The translations under genes and the position numbers were made by a program. Shown piece by piece: positions 1-11,114 of a stretch of DNA of 64,000 bases. The notes under the pieces were generated by a model that was not told the origin of the DNA, made no database searches, and was given only the letters and a program-made list of their open reading frames with translations. Where the stretch lies: contig WNNJ02000965.1 of assembly GCA_012934845.2 (NCBI GenBank), forward strand, positions 62,001 to 126,000, given 5' to 3'. This stretch comes from Pomphorhynchus laevis (Eukaryota > Acanthocephala > Palaeacanthocephala > Echinorhynchida > Pomphorhynchidae). How positions within the stretch are numbered: the stretch's first letter is position 1; each line of letters starts with the position of its first letter.

Positions 1-158
1 TCTGCCAGCTTGGTGGTTACCATAATATTCCCGGCTTGCGATACAGGGTGGTTTCAATGTCGTTAGAGTGTTTGGTTACATGGACAAAACATAATGCAAC
101 TTTGAACAACTTGCATAAAACCGTTATGCTTTATCCAGGTAATATGGCATTAAAACCG

Positions 159-301
159 CACTGTATTTCAAGATGGGAATACCCTGATACACAGCAAGTT
201 CGCAGACATATCTCTTACAAATAAAAAAAATCGCTACACTGTATTTCAAGATGGGAATACCTTGATACCCATCAAGCTCGCAGACATATCTCTTACAAAT
301 T
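159..301. repeat. Two-copy tandem repeat, about 79 bp
   Basis: Two near-identical units begin at about 159 and 238. Each reads CTGTATTTCAAGATGGGAAT, then a 'tgatac...' stretch, then GCAGACATATCTCTTACAAA. They differ at a few bases. The short ORF across the first unit looks incidental. I see no gene here. Confidence 0.7.
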
Positions 302-739
302 AAAAAATTGCCACAGCTAAGGCTGTATTGACCCGGCCTATCTTAAAATGTTCATCATCTATATCTGCGATTTTAGAACCACGTAAAATATTGAAAGTGC
401 TAAAACATTAGGGATGTCTTGATTGGCTATCAAAAGAGCCAGATGCCAATCGTTTGGTGATGTTATGTCCAGGAGCTAGAGTGTATTGAACATCACAATC
501 GATTTTCATATATATTATATATGATCTTATTTATATTTCATAAAATAAATATAATGCATATATATGTCATATATATTCTTAAATATTAGTTGTAGACAGG
601 TAGGTTGGGAGCATTTATTAAATCAAATTTTAACTTGTCACAAACGAGCTTTAGGATACAAAATTTCGAAAATCGATTTTAGAAATTTTTTAGTAATTCA
701 TATAATACAACACTTCAATATTAATGTATAATTAATCCT
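302..739. other. Unassigned AT-rich sequence
   Basis: There is no coding signal or recognisable element. The first 200 bases are moderately GC-containing; the rest is AT-rich with short TATATA runs. It leads into PLE-derived sequence. Confidence 0.4.
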
Positions 740-1415
740 CAAGAATAAAATCAGATCAACTTACTGAGTCTATGCATTTTATACAATTTCTAAATTAAAA
801 ATAATATATAATAAAATATTAATAATTGAATAGTAATTAATTAAATAATAAATAATAAAAGATTATAAATAATAAATAATTATAAATAATAAATATTATA
901 AAAGATTTTATATAAATTATATTCATATCAAGTTAACATTTAAAATTGAAATTTTGATAAAAATTAAATTTTATGAATCGACTAATTAAAAGACAATGTA
1001 TCACAATAAGGATTATATTTCATCTAATAAACTGCTATTAAGTTTTAGCCCCGATTCTTGGACTGAACATAGCAGGGGAGCCAAATAAAGGCTAATGATG
1101 TATTTTCTCTGATGAAATTTGATTATATAGTATCTTATCTAATGTAAAGTTTATAATTTATTATCCATTAATAAAAATTTTCCACTTAAGAGTTTAAATT
1201 TATTCTTTATATTATTGTGTTGATTTATATATTTCACAATTTGCTGTTTGATTTTATTTTTATAGTAACCTAGTTTAAAATATGAATCTATTAAATTATT
1301 TAAATGATTTTGAAGCCAATTTAAATGATTTTGAAGAAAGCATATTGTTGCAATTCTTAAAATTTCATTATTTAATGTATTATATTTTATATTATATGGT
1401 ATTATCTAGTATCTT
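740..1415 (-). mobile_element. Penelope-like element, 3' end fragment (permuted type)
   Basis: Read on the minus strand this matches the 3' end of the intact element at 15.39-19.38 kb: the C-terminal RT codons (about 1410-1160), the 3' UTR with its hairpin and pseudoknot (about 1110-1030), and the terminal motif resembling ACGTAGACTCAGTTAG (about 765). It is diverged. The P1 stem still pairs through a G-U wobble (GGCTCC with GGGGCT), so this is an older copy of the same lineage. Confidence 0.75.
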
Positions 1416-1454
1416 ATTCTAATACAAAGTATATTATTTATAATATACTTTGTA

Positions 1455-1690
1455 TATTATAACAACGAACTTCTGAATAAACGAACTTCTAACAACGAAC
1501 ATCTACGAACTTCCGAATATTAAAAATGAACTTCTAAATAAACGAACTTCTAACAACGAACTTCTACGCCCACTTCGAGAATAAACGAACTTCTAACAAC
1601 GAACTTCTACGCCGCACTTCTGCAACGAACTTCGTTTCACTACAACGAACTTATACAATCAAACTGCGTTTTAATATCGACAATCGTCGA
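1455..1690 (+). repeat. Degenerate tandem repeat in the LINE leader
   Basis: Imperfect repeats of AACGAACTTCT, alone or joined by TAACA / GAATAA spacers, run for about 230 bases and stop just before the ORF1 start of the + LINE. Tandem 5' UTR repeats often carry promoter activity in LINEs; that role here is inferred from position only. Confidence 0.6.
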
Positions 1691-1752
1691 CTGTTCACTA
1701 CATCGAACTTATGTGGACAACGAGCGATTACTTGCACAAATTTGGAGCAACA

Positions 1753-2671
1753 ATGACAGTTCCAGATCGATGTTGTTCATGCAATGGGCCACATGCGGTG
1801 TGCAGGAATTGTGTGTGTCAACGCGGGTAGAGCTTGTCGTGATTGCTTTCCGGCACAACGTTGTGGTAATCGCCTTGTGAGTTCCCCATGCTTAGATACA
1901 GTAGACTCTGCAGCTCCTAGTGAAAGTCTTTCGGACAGAGTTATATCTCTTGCTTCCCAGGTTGTTCCCAGTTTACATCTTGATACCGAGATTTACGTCA
2001 CTTTGTTCATGGAATGTTCTTCGGAGGGTTGTTTGTTACGTTCTTCCGTTAAAGCTCCAAGAAATGTATCCAGAGAGTTCTTTCTTCGTGACTTCTTATG
2101 CGGCCAGTGTGTTGCCAAGAAGGTTTCGAATTTGATCGACGTAGTTCAGAGCAACACAAGACGCATAGAAACACTTGAACACGAGATAAAAGAGTTACTT
2201 GCCATTTCGGAGGGACCATCGACTAAAGGGGTTAGCGCAGTACTAAGTCATGTAGATACTTCGGTTGGCAAGCCTCTATCGTTTTCCAACGTAGTACAAC
2301 GTATAATCACACGAACTGTTCTAGCTGCCAATAGATTGTCGAAGGATGCTCCTCCTCTCGAGGTTATTCAGGAAGTTGATCGACAGGCTCGTAGAGCTGG
2401 TAACGTTATTATTCGAGGTCTACCGGTTGCTTCTAATGAGGTGGAGAATGTTCAGGCGTTGCTTGCATCGTTGGACATTCTTCTGGACAAAAATATTTCG
2501 ATTAGGGTGCACCGCTTTCGGGCTCAGAAGAGTGATTCACCACCCTGGCTTTTACTCACAACTAACGAAGCGGTTAGTACATTAATTCTGAAGCGAGGAA
2601 GATGCTTAAAAGATTCTGAGCTCTTCCAAAATGTATACATCAGTGCTGACCTCTCCCTTAGCGGAACGTGA
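1753..2671 (+). pseudogene. LINE ORF1-like protein (broken)
   Basis: An ATG at about 1753 opens a cysteine cluster (CCSC..., then CRNCVC, ACRDC, RCGN) of the C-x2-C type seen in ORF1 proteins of some invertebrate LINEs. The frame slips near 1825, then runs to 2671. Downstream is a second C-x2-C pair (LCGQC), a short coiled-coil-like stretch (TRRIETLEHEIKELL), and an IIRGLP motif typical of ORF1 RNA-binding regions. It probably bound the LINE RNA. One frameshift is visible, so it is defective. Confidence 0.65.
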
Positions 2672-2842
2672 TGCGCGTAACATCCTTCTCGATAAACTTA
2701 ATGCGGCGAGGGAAAACAATACGTCAGTTCGCTTTGTGATCCGTAACAATAAAGTGGTACGCTTATGAACACGTTTGGAATCATCTACTGGTGAAAATGG
2801 GATAGGGCAGTCACAATTATCCCCCATATGACAATCACAAAC

Positions 2843-4245
2843 TTTTCCTCGTGCAGCGTCAGATTCTTGCCTTCGTCGTCTTTTATTATTTAACGTGGAA
2901 GGTCTTGAAACTCTTATGAATAATGGATTTGCTAGTTATTTGACCTCCTTTGATATTGCAGTTCTATTGGAGACTTTCACAACATCGCCGGTAAAATTAA
3001 ACTCATTTTATTGCTTTGAAATTCTGGCCACTCTTGGTGATCGCGGTCGACCTAGTGGAGGTGTTATTTTGGCAATCAATGGTTCTTTTAGTGAGTGGTC
3101 TTACAAAACATTCGAGAATTCAGTTTATTTGGACACTCCGAGCATTGTCATTATCGCCTGCTACTTCAAGCCGTCGTTAGACGCTTCTGATATTATTAAT
3201 GAGTTGTCTGAGATTCTCTTAAACTCATCTCGTAATAAACCCATAGTTGTTGCCGGTGACTTCAACGCTACCTATTCTAGATCCCCTCTGAAGCTTAATT
3301 TACTAAAGGAATTCTTTTCGCACAATCTAACTCTTCACGTTCCTATCGAGGGTTGGACTTATGAAATTGGTGAAACTAGGAGCTGTCTAGATTTGATATT
3401 CTCGAACGTTGGTATTCATGATACATGCTTAGATTTCGATGTAGCATGGCTTTACGACGAAAACATCAAGCGGTAATTTGTGTCATTGAAGAATTCTCAA
3501 CTTCACTAAGTGATTTTTGTCCCGTCCAACCCAAGAGTAGGCGGATCGTTGTCGACGCCATTAACTTTAGTCATTTGAATGAATCTAAGCGACTCTTGTT
3601 GGGTGGTGATCTAGCGGCCAGTTACACTATGCTCCACCAAACACTGTTACGCGCGTGTAATAATATCCGACATAATGGAAGCCGATCGTATCGACTACCA
3701 AACCATTTAAAATTTTTGCAAAGGATGCTACTCTCATTCTACAAGACTAACGAATTTTCATTGTCCAGGACGGATTTTGTGACTCTGCATAGATTTTATA
3801 ATAAGAGTACTAGACAATTCAGGCTGAGTGTGCTTAGACGCGAAGAACAGATAATGCTTCTAAGAGCTGAGGTCGCTCCATGGCTAGCACGCCCCAAAAC
3901 TTGTAAACTTGCCTCTAAGTTTCCTTTAGAAGATTGGCGCAAGCATTTCGCTGAAATTTTGGCCTCGTCTAATTCTAATTCCTTCGATCCCAAAGAATGC
4001 AATCTCTATTGCCCTATCACGGAACATGATCCGCTCAATTCTCCCTTTAGCCTAGCTGAAATTAAGAGCTGTCTCTCTAATATGGCTACTAGAAAGGCTG
4101 CTGGAATTGATCAACTGTGTGTTGAACAGATTAATCAGACTTTTCGGATTGGTCGCTGACTACTGGATATTCTTTTATAACGCGATTCTTAGGGGTTGTC
4201 CTATACCAACTGGTTGGCGTGACAGCATTATCAAAGTGTTGTCCT
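2843..4245 (+). pseudogene. LINE ORF2: APE endonuclease, linker, start of RT (truncated)
   Basis: About 2890-3476 encodes an AP-type endonuclease: an LLET motif, GRPSGGVILAIN, the catalytic GDFNATYS, and SCLDLIFSN near the C-terminus. An overlapping frame (3425-4159) carries the linker and the first RT block (KAAGIDQL). A further frame change gives WRDSIIKVL. All homology stops at about 4245, where the sequence switches to a LINE on the other strand. The catalytic RT motifs are absent, so the copy is 3'-truncated as well as frameshifted. Confidence 0.75.
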
Positions 4246-4249
4246 CTTG

Positions 4250-6170
4250 AAAATAAGATTAATCCCGAGATAGCCCAAGTAACTCAGAGGCGCACTTGGG
4301 TTTTTCCATTTATTGACAGATACTAAGACCGTTTTAGGGCCCATCTAGCTTTCTTCAGGATACGTTTGAGTCTATCCAGGTCAGCTTTTGCTGATTAGTT
4401 CACCGAAATGGTTAACCCCAGGTAGTTTACTCGACTTGTGAAGGTAGGAAGTGATTGAGGCTGCAAAATGGAGGAGAGCGCAGATAGTGCTAATCTCTTA
4501 AGTTTCTTTTTGATGACAAGGGCGCCATGAAAGATGACCACCTGCGATTTAGAGGAGTTGAGAACAAGATTGGATATTGGTAGCTGGTCTTTTAATCTTA
4601 AAAAGAAATGGATGACGTCAGAGACTACATCTTTGCATCTGCGTCCAGAGAACAGGGCTGTGGTATCATCAGAGTACACTACAAGATGTTAATCGCGTTT
4701 AATTTTTTGTAAAGTATAATTGAGGCAGCAAGATATAAGATTGGAGAAAGTGAGGATCCTTGAGGCACATCTGTAATAGAGTAGAACTGACGTGCATCAG
4801 GGTCGTCTTCATAGAATAATCGCTTGGTACACAACAATATTTCTACCCTGTTAACAATTCTCGCAGACAACCCAGGGGATCTGAAAGAAGCGATGGCAAA
4901 GGTAACGGAAATGCCGTCAAATGCAGCAAAAAAATCAAGAAAGACAGCCACACCAAGTTGATGACTGTTATCTGGACAAAACTGATGCACCTCCTATTGC
5001 TTAATGGACCGAACGATCTTTTACGTACCCATGAAAATCTAATGGGATTAAATTTCGCCTATTTAGATGGTCGCGAATTTTACGCGCAAGCGCTTCATCG
5101 TAAATGGAGATTAGGGAGTTTTGAATCGAAATGGGCCGCAGATCTTTATGAGATGAAATCGATTTCTTTTTGGGTAAAAACACACGTCGGCTAATATTTA
5201 TGCCACCAATATCGGACGGGGAGGCTAATAGCATTGTATTAGCTACCGCTTTTCTCTGACTGTCTGTCAAAAGCGTACAGACCCGAGTGGAGAGTGGCGC
5301 GTGGGTTCTGGAAGTGCTTGGGAGTGGTCCTCAAGAGTTTAGAATATATGTGACAGATATATCTCTCACCAAGGCGGGATTGGTTGGGAAGTTTGAGTGG
5401 CTCCATAATTATGTAAGGATAGTGACTTTCTCTAAAACTTTGTAAATGCTTATGCTACCAATTCAAGCCAAGGCTCTATACTTCCAGCAGAAAAACTTCT
5501 TGAATATTTTCTAGAAGGAAGCCTGAGAATGAATAAGGTGAGCAATGCTTGCCCTATCCCTGCTCAGCTGGAACCTATATCTAGAGCTCCGATATTCATT
5601 CGAGAGTGTCTATATGACGGAAACAGAGAGATTGGGAAGATGTAGCATATTTGCGAGAACTTTGAGTTTTTGGAGTGGGATTATATATGCGACCTTTATA
5701 GTTAGTCGAAAGCAACGCGGTAAGTTGTGATGCGAGGTATGAATTAAATTCGGTCAAACTCTCATTATCAATTCTAGGGAAGAGTTGTATAGTTGCCTGA
5801 AAGAATATCACTCTGATGGGATCAAAGTGAAACATCCTTCTAAGCAACGTATCTTCCTCTTTCCGCCAGCGAATAAGGTCATGAGAGGTGGTTTGATGTT
5901 GTCGCGATACCTCAGTACAGATGGGCTTCAACAGCCATTTCTTATGAAGCAGTAATATGCCGAGGAGAGAATTAGTTGTTGAGCAATGAAAGGTGGAAGA
6001 AGGTGGTTTGTGAATAAGATAGTCGTTCCTTCTTTTGTGGTTTGCTGCATTAATCCAACGACCAGTTCTGTCGTTGAAGTCACCAAATAATATGTCATAA
6101 CTGCTAACCAATATACAATCCAGGAGGTCACGATTCTTGTGAATTTCTCCTGGTCGGATATATATAGCTA
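4250..6170 (-). mobile_element. LINE, endonuclease plus RT, antisense (defective)
   Basis: On the minus strand: the end of an APE endonuclease (ILFGDFNDRTG at about 6090, SHDLIRW), a linker (to about 5596), then RT pieces at 5270-4395. RT motifs seen are RPISIQNSLISIYDEALARK, motif A FLDFFAAFD, motif B VPQGSSLSPIL and motif C YSDDTTALFSG. The frame is broken between the three segments (5596-6111, 5001-5270, 4395-4990). The 5' part of the endonuclease is missing. The YSDD variant and endonuclease sequence differ from the + LINE next to it, so this is a different element, not an inverted half of the same one. Confidence 0.8.
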
Positions 6171-6349
6171 AGAATTAATAGAAACCGACACATTTCACGA
6201 TTTAGAACAGTAAAGTTACTAACCTTAAATTTTTCAGTTTGCATGAGCAGTTTTCAATTAAGTGAGTGATTAATAAATAGACAGAATGTTTTTGATATCT
6301 CACATTAATATTTAGAATATAATGTTAGAATATAATAGATTTCTATAAA

Positions 6350-6790
6350 ACTTGGCAGCTTTTAAGATATAAATTAATAATAGTTTTAATTATTATTAAT
6401 TTAATGTTCATATCTAGATATATTCCTTATTTATCATCAATATTCGTTTTATTAAGAATAAGGCAAGCTCGATAATTTTGTTGATGGTTTAAATTTGTTA
6501 GATAGGCGTTAAGTATTTGATTCATATAAACAGAAAGTGGCTTGACATATATCATAAATGTATCGAAACATATTTCATCTTTATATAATTTACACTGTTT
6601 TTGACACAGTTATGCTTCAATTCATATTCTATAAAGCTTAAACACAAGTCAGCTATAATTGGGCTACTATTACCTTCCATTAAAACACCTATTATTTGTC
6701 TAAATATAGATGTCCCTACTTTTAAATAATTTTGATTTATCCCAATATTTAAGGATTCTATTAATTCAATTTTATTCATTGTATTTAAAA
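6350..6790 (-). mobile_element. Permuted PLE fragment (RT core)
   Basis: The minus strand encodes the RT segment from NKIELIESLN through the motif B region (GNSSPIIADLCLSFIEYE) and a following patch ending near the YLDMNI region. The sequence is diverged and gapped relative to the intact copy. The RY-IDD catalytic block is damaged. Confidence 0.75.
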
Positions 6791-6954
6791 TTCAAAGAAA
6801 CGATTCCTAGACTACATTTAATTTTTGGTTTATAGCCGAATTCGATTCTTTGAAGATCGTAAGCAATATACCTAAACCTTATTGATAACATAACCACCAA
6901 TTACATGGCGCACACAAGCGTTCTGTCGCTCAAATCCTAAAATGCTCATCTATC

Positions 6955-7115
6955 TAGAAGTATCAAATTAGCTAACTGAGTATACGTATTTAATATAATT
7001 AAAAAATAGACAAAGCATAACAATAATAATGCTAAATCAAAATTTAATAATTAAATAATAAAATTAATAATTGTTTTTAGATTTTCTATAATTTAAATCA
7101 ATTTTCTCTACTGGA
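6955..7115 (-). mobile_element. PLE terminal repeat remnant
   Basis: This matches, in reverse, the last 150 bases of the intact PLE terminal repeat, including the AAAATCTAAAAACAATTATT block and the end motif related to CGTAGACTCAGTTAGCTGAT. It ends a few dozen bases before the PTP gene's 3' end. Confidence 0.7.
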
Positions 7116-7168
7116 AAGTAAATAACAATTTTAAGTTAAGAAAAAAAAGTTGAACTGTCTGTTTCAGT

Positions 7169-8432
7169 TCAACAATCGTCAATATCGACGCCGTTTTTAT
7201 CGAAATCCTCATCAGATGTAGATGATGATTCATCAGAACTTACCAAGCAATTCTGGACGAATTCTATTTTATCGACCAGTTTTCCACACGTAACAACCTT
7301 CATGCTTGAATATCCAGCTATCATATCGATATTAAATTCCTTCGTGCTACAGCATTGGTCTAGCATGTGATTCATTACTTCCTCGCATAGTTGATCAACG
7401 TTATCATCATTAGTTAATATTGTATCAGAAGGCGTTGCCGTTGTCGAATTTGGATGTGTAAGGCTATTTTCTTGTTTTGCAGTTTCGGTAACAACAGATT
7501 TTAGATTTATAGAGGAATCTTCTTCAATAAAATCGATAAACTCCGATACCCATTTAGGGTTGATCTTCATGTTGACATCGCAGAACGCTCGTATGATTGA
7601 TAGGAAACAGAATCTGAGCTGCTCCGGTGTTTGAATAAGCCCAGGACGTTCATTACGAAGATGGTGTAAAATATTCATAAGTTGAGCATGAGAGTTACAA
7701 CCTTCACTTGCTGCAAGTAGAGTGAGTACGATATCTACAAAAGCAAACGTGCCACTTCTTCCGATACCAGCACTGCAATGAATAACTGGTGAGTGTTCGA
7801 AGACATGTTGACTTCGTAATATGCTAAGAAAACGAAGGAAATTTTCAGGGCAAGAGGGTTCGTTAAAGTCAGGCCAATCAGTATAATTGTAATGATGTAT
7901 ATCTCTTGTTTCGTCTATTGCTTTTTAGAACTTTTAAAATCCTCTTTACAAACGAGTCGTAATGTATTCCAGATTGAAGTTCAACAGTCATATCGATATC
8001 GTTCAAACGCATAATTGCCGTATCTTCTTCGGTAAGACCATCGATTAGTATTTTTTCCATAGTGCACTCCATTGTAAAAAACTGGAAGCATTTGGAATGG
8101 CCCTTTTCTACTAACTTATTCAGAATAATAATCGACCGAACGTTATCTTGCCAAACCATATTCCAATAATGTGAGATCGTGTTCGACAAAGGGCCCTGAG
8201 AAAGTATGTATGATCGATTTGCAGGTTTATATCCAACAAAGTTAGCATTGATATACGATGTTTGACAGTTTTTAAGCTTTACTAATGTGCTGTCGACTTT
8301 TCCATTGCGTTCTAAAAAAGGATACGCAGTGTAGTTATATCCACCCGACTGTTCATAGTCGCGATCCCATTTATTCGTAAGATTTAGATCTTTTAATTGA
8401 CTCGGAGCAAGCCCGCGCATATTGGTGGGCAT
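7169..8432 (-). CDS. PTP1B-like protein tyrosine phosphatase, intronless, one frame slip
   Basis: Non-receptor tyrosine phosphatase of the PTPN1/PTPN2 type; it would remove phosphate from phosphotyrosine proteins. Visible in order: SYINANFV (substrate-side helix), SYILSQGPL..T..HYWNMVW, the WPD loop (YTDWPDF), the P-loop HCSAGIGRSGTF with the catalytic Cys codon at 7776-7778, and the Q-loop IQTPEQLRF. An acidic Ser-rich tail of about 100 residues follows, with no hydrophobic C-terminal anchor. The phosphotyrosine loop (usually NRYxDV) is poorly conserved. The frame changes once, at a run of five T (7922-7926, + strand): removing one base there restores VLKAIDETRDIHHYNYTDW. That is either a sequencing/assembly slip or a disabling mutation. 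The first ATG is at 8432; the TTACAG just before it could also be a splice acceptor. No intron interrupts the catalytic domain, so a retrocopy is possible. Confidence 0.75.
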
Positions 8433-8465
8433 CTGTAATCCATAATCTTTTAATCTTAGATATTC

Positions 8466-9185
8466 TCAAAAACCTTCACACTTTTTATTTCGGTTGATTT
8501 GACTGCATATGGATTTTGGTATTAGTTCGTCGGAACCCTTTATCGGGTTCAGTGATATGCGGGAAACGCTGGCGGATGAAGGCTCCGTAGGCCCGCTTTC
8601 AGAAATATTTAATTCGCGGGCTTCGGCAACTGCTTCTTCGTCTGATTGGGGTAATTCTTTTTGGCCATCATCATTCGGACGCATATGTATTATCGTGGAA
8701 TCAAGAAAATTGTAATCAGTTGTTGAACTGTGGATGCAAACTTCGCGAGGTTCAGGATGGTAAATGTTCGGATTTATTTGGTCGAAATATGGATGATAAT
8801 TGTTTTCAATGCTCGATATAAGGGCCTTTGTATTTCCTCGCATCAACGCGATTGAAATACGCTGAAACAGGCGGGCTGCTGCAATATCGTACGACATTGA
8901 TGAACGAATAGCTAAATTTGGAGCTATGCGCCTAACTACTTGCTCACCCTCTGGATTCCAGCCTCCGTAACACTCTAGCACAGCAGGGGTGAAGTTGTAC
9001 CCTGCTTCGATCATTTGAGCCCGGTATTTCATGTCTTTGACATTGGAGGCGTACTCATTGGCAGAGAAAAGTTGGGTACGAGCGTCATGGCGGATGTAGG
9101 CCTTCTGTAGCGGATTTGTAACCGCAAAATCCACTGCTTCCGGCTGATCTCCGTAAATTAGAATATCAGTCGGTCCTTCTCTGAG
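8466..9185 (-). pseudogene. R2-group LINE, restriction-like endonuclease domain
   Basis: The frame resumes at about 9185 with VPNLIKNLREGPTDILIY and continues through EAVDFAVTNPLQ. The P-T-D ... D-F-A-V spacing fits the PD-(D/E)XK nuclease of R2-type elements, which nicks the target for primed reverse transcription. ECYGGWNPEGEQVVRRIAP is the conserved downstream block. A Ser/Glu-rich tail of about 100 residues ends at TGA. The next in-frame codons read into the phosphatase, separated from it only by that stop. Confidence 0.75.
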
Positions 9186-9193
9186 ATTCTTTA

Positions 9194-10960
9194 TCAGGTT
9201 CGGGACTTCTCGTCCAACTGCATTCCAGCCGATTGTGCAGCCTGAAAAACAATGTCTCGTATGCCATTATGACGTAGGCCTGTGAAACCTCCAAAAGAGC
9301 ATGTTAAGGCATGAAAACCCATACAATCAGCTTTACGGTAACACCTACTGCACCTGTAGATTTCATCAGAAATAGGAAAGCCCAGCCAGAAACGTATTAG
9401 GACAGACAATCCGTTGTCGGTCAGCGCTAGACCAAGACTTTTGTTGGGTGTACATTGTAGCCAAGCATTTGCGTGGGGAGAGGACACTGAAAGTATTCGC
9501 GCTTTGTCCGCCTCACTCGATCTCGATTTTAACTGATCTAGCATGGCTGAGTAAATGAGCGAGGACAATTTTCCCTGTACTGTCGACACAACGAACTTAG
9601 TTGAAACTTCCTCTAGTGAGTTTTTTGATGTGATGAATCCAGGAAAAGTACTAGCATTCAGATCAAGAGAAGTTGCGACAGCTTGAGTGCTTGCTATCAA
9701 GGCTGCTGAACAGTGCTTCAGAGTACTTCTCAGACCGAGTCCGCCCATTTTTAGAGGAAGTTCAGCTTGACACTTTTCCTTGGTTGAAAGTTGAACTGAT
9801 GTGATTATTCCAAGTGCGCGCATAACTGCCTCGTCGAACCGATGGCAGAAGTCGTCCATAAAACGGAAGTCAACGTTTCTCATGTAAAATGCCACTCTAG
9901 AGGCTGACGCGCATTGTCGCAAAAGCAAATAAGCTACATGAGCATCAGGAATTGATGTCACGAGATCTATATCGTGGAGGAGTTTGGGCATAACCTTTTC
10001 GAGCATGAACGACTTGACAAAATCAGGCGAGCCAATCGGACAACCAAGTAGTGAAAAATTGCGACCACTCACAACTGTACAGGGTTGCTGACAAGTATTG
10101 TTGATGGATTGAATATCGTCTGTGTTTCCTATAAGTTCCGTCTTACCCCAGTTAATGGACAATCCAATCATTGAAAATTCTGAGGAGATAAAATTCAGTG
10201 CAAGAGCAATGGCATTTGGGTTGCCCCCAATGATGCCATCATCCAAATACCATTTGTTGAAATGAATGCCCTCCATATTGTTAAGCTGTGCAAGTACTGG
10301 GTGGATTGCCACAGAGAACAGTAGATGGCCTAAGGGGTCACCTTGTTGAACTCCGGATTCAGATTTTAGGTATTGCGAGCCGAAACGGAGATAAGTGGGG
10401 TGATCGTAGCACCAACGTACCCACGCTGCCATTTGAGGAATTTGGGATTCAATTGTTCTCAAGAAAATACTCCTGTCAATAGTGTCAAATGCGTTCGACA
10501 CGTCGATTTTTGCCCACGTCCAATTTTCCAATTCAGGCATATGTTCGTTCGTGCGGCGGACCTGATGGATTATGTTGTCAATGCCGTTCGGTGTTGCAAC
10601 GCCCATCTGTAATGGTCTGAGAATCGTTACGAACTCTCCTCTTAACTTCGAACAAACACACTTTGAGCATATTCGTCGGAGTGTATCTCCAATTGCAATG
10701 GGGCGAATACCTCCGTTTGGCTTTTCTAGAGCGATGAGGTTCGCGCCTGCCAAGAAAGGAGCAACTTGTTGTGGTAAATCACCTGCCACCATGTTGTTTA
10801 TCAATTGCGTTAAGCGTGAAAGAAGTGTTCCTGAGGGATCGGCGGAAATGAGGTCCTGCAAGTGTTCGGGCCTCAGTCCAAGACAACCAGGCGATGATGC
10901 TGCGGGGAAAGAAATTACAGCGTATTTTACGGTATCACTGTCAAAAGAATAGGCTGACTA
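9194..10960 (-). pseudogene. R2-group LINE, reverse transcriptase domain
   Basis: The open frame starts upstream of any ATG; the first codons are continuous with the SFPAASSPGCLGLRPEHL block. RT motifs: ANLIALEKPNGGIRPIAIG (motifs 1-2), KIDVSNAFDTIDR (motif A, catalytic Asp), GVQQGDPLGHLLFSVA (motif B), WYLDDGIIGG (motif C, YLDD), GLSINWGKTELIG (motif D). Near the C-terminus are a CSRC...GFHALTC knuckle and RHNGIRDIVFQAAQ, which opens the nuclease domain. The RT core itself has all catalytic residues. A frame slip right after MQLDE separates it from the nuclease. Confidence 0.85.
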
Positions 10961-11114
10961 TTACAAAGGTATGAGTGATGTATGTCTTTACCCGCGGGGT
11001 GCAATTGACCCAGCCGCTGTCGAACTTCATCAGTGGGTGAAATATATCGGGAAGAGGATAAACGTTGCATGGCCTTACTGTAATTACCCTGTCTTGCCAA
11101 ATCTTCTGACGACA

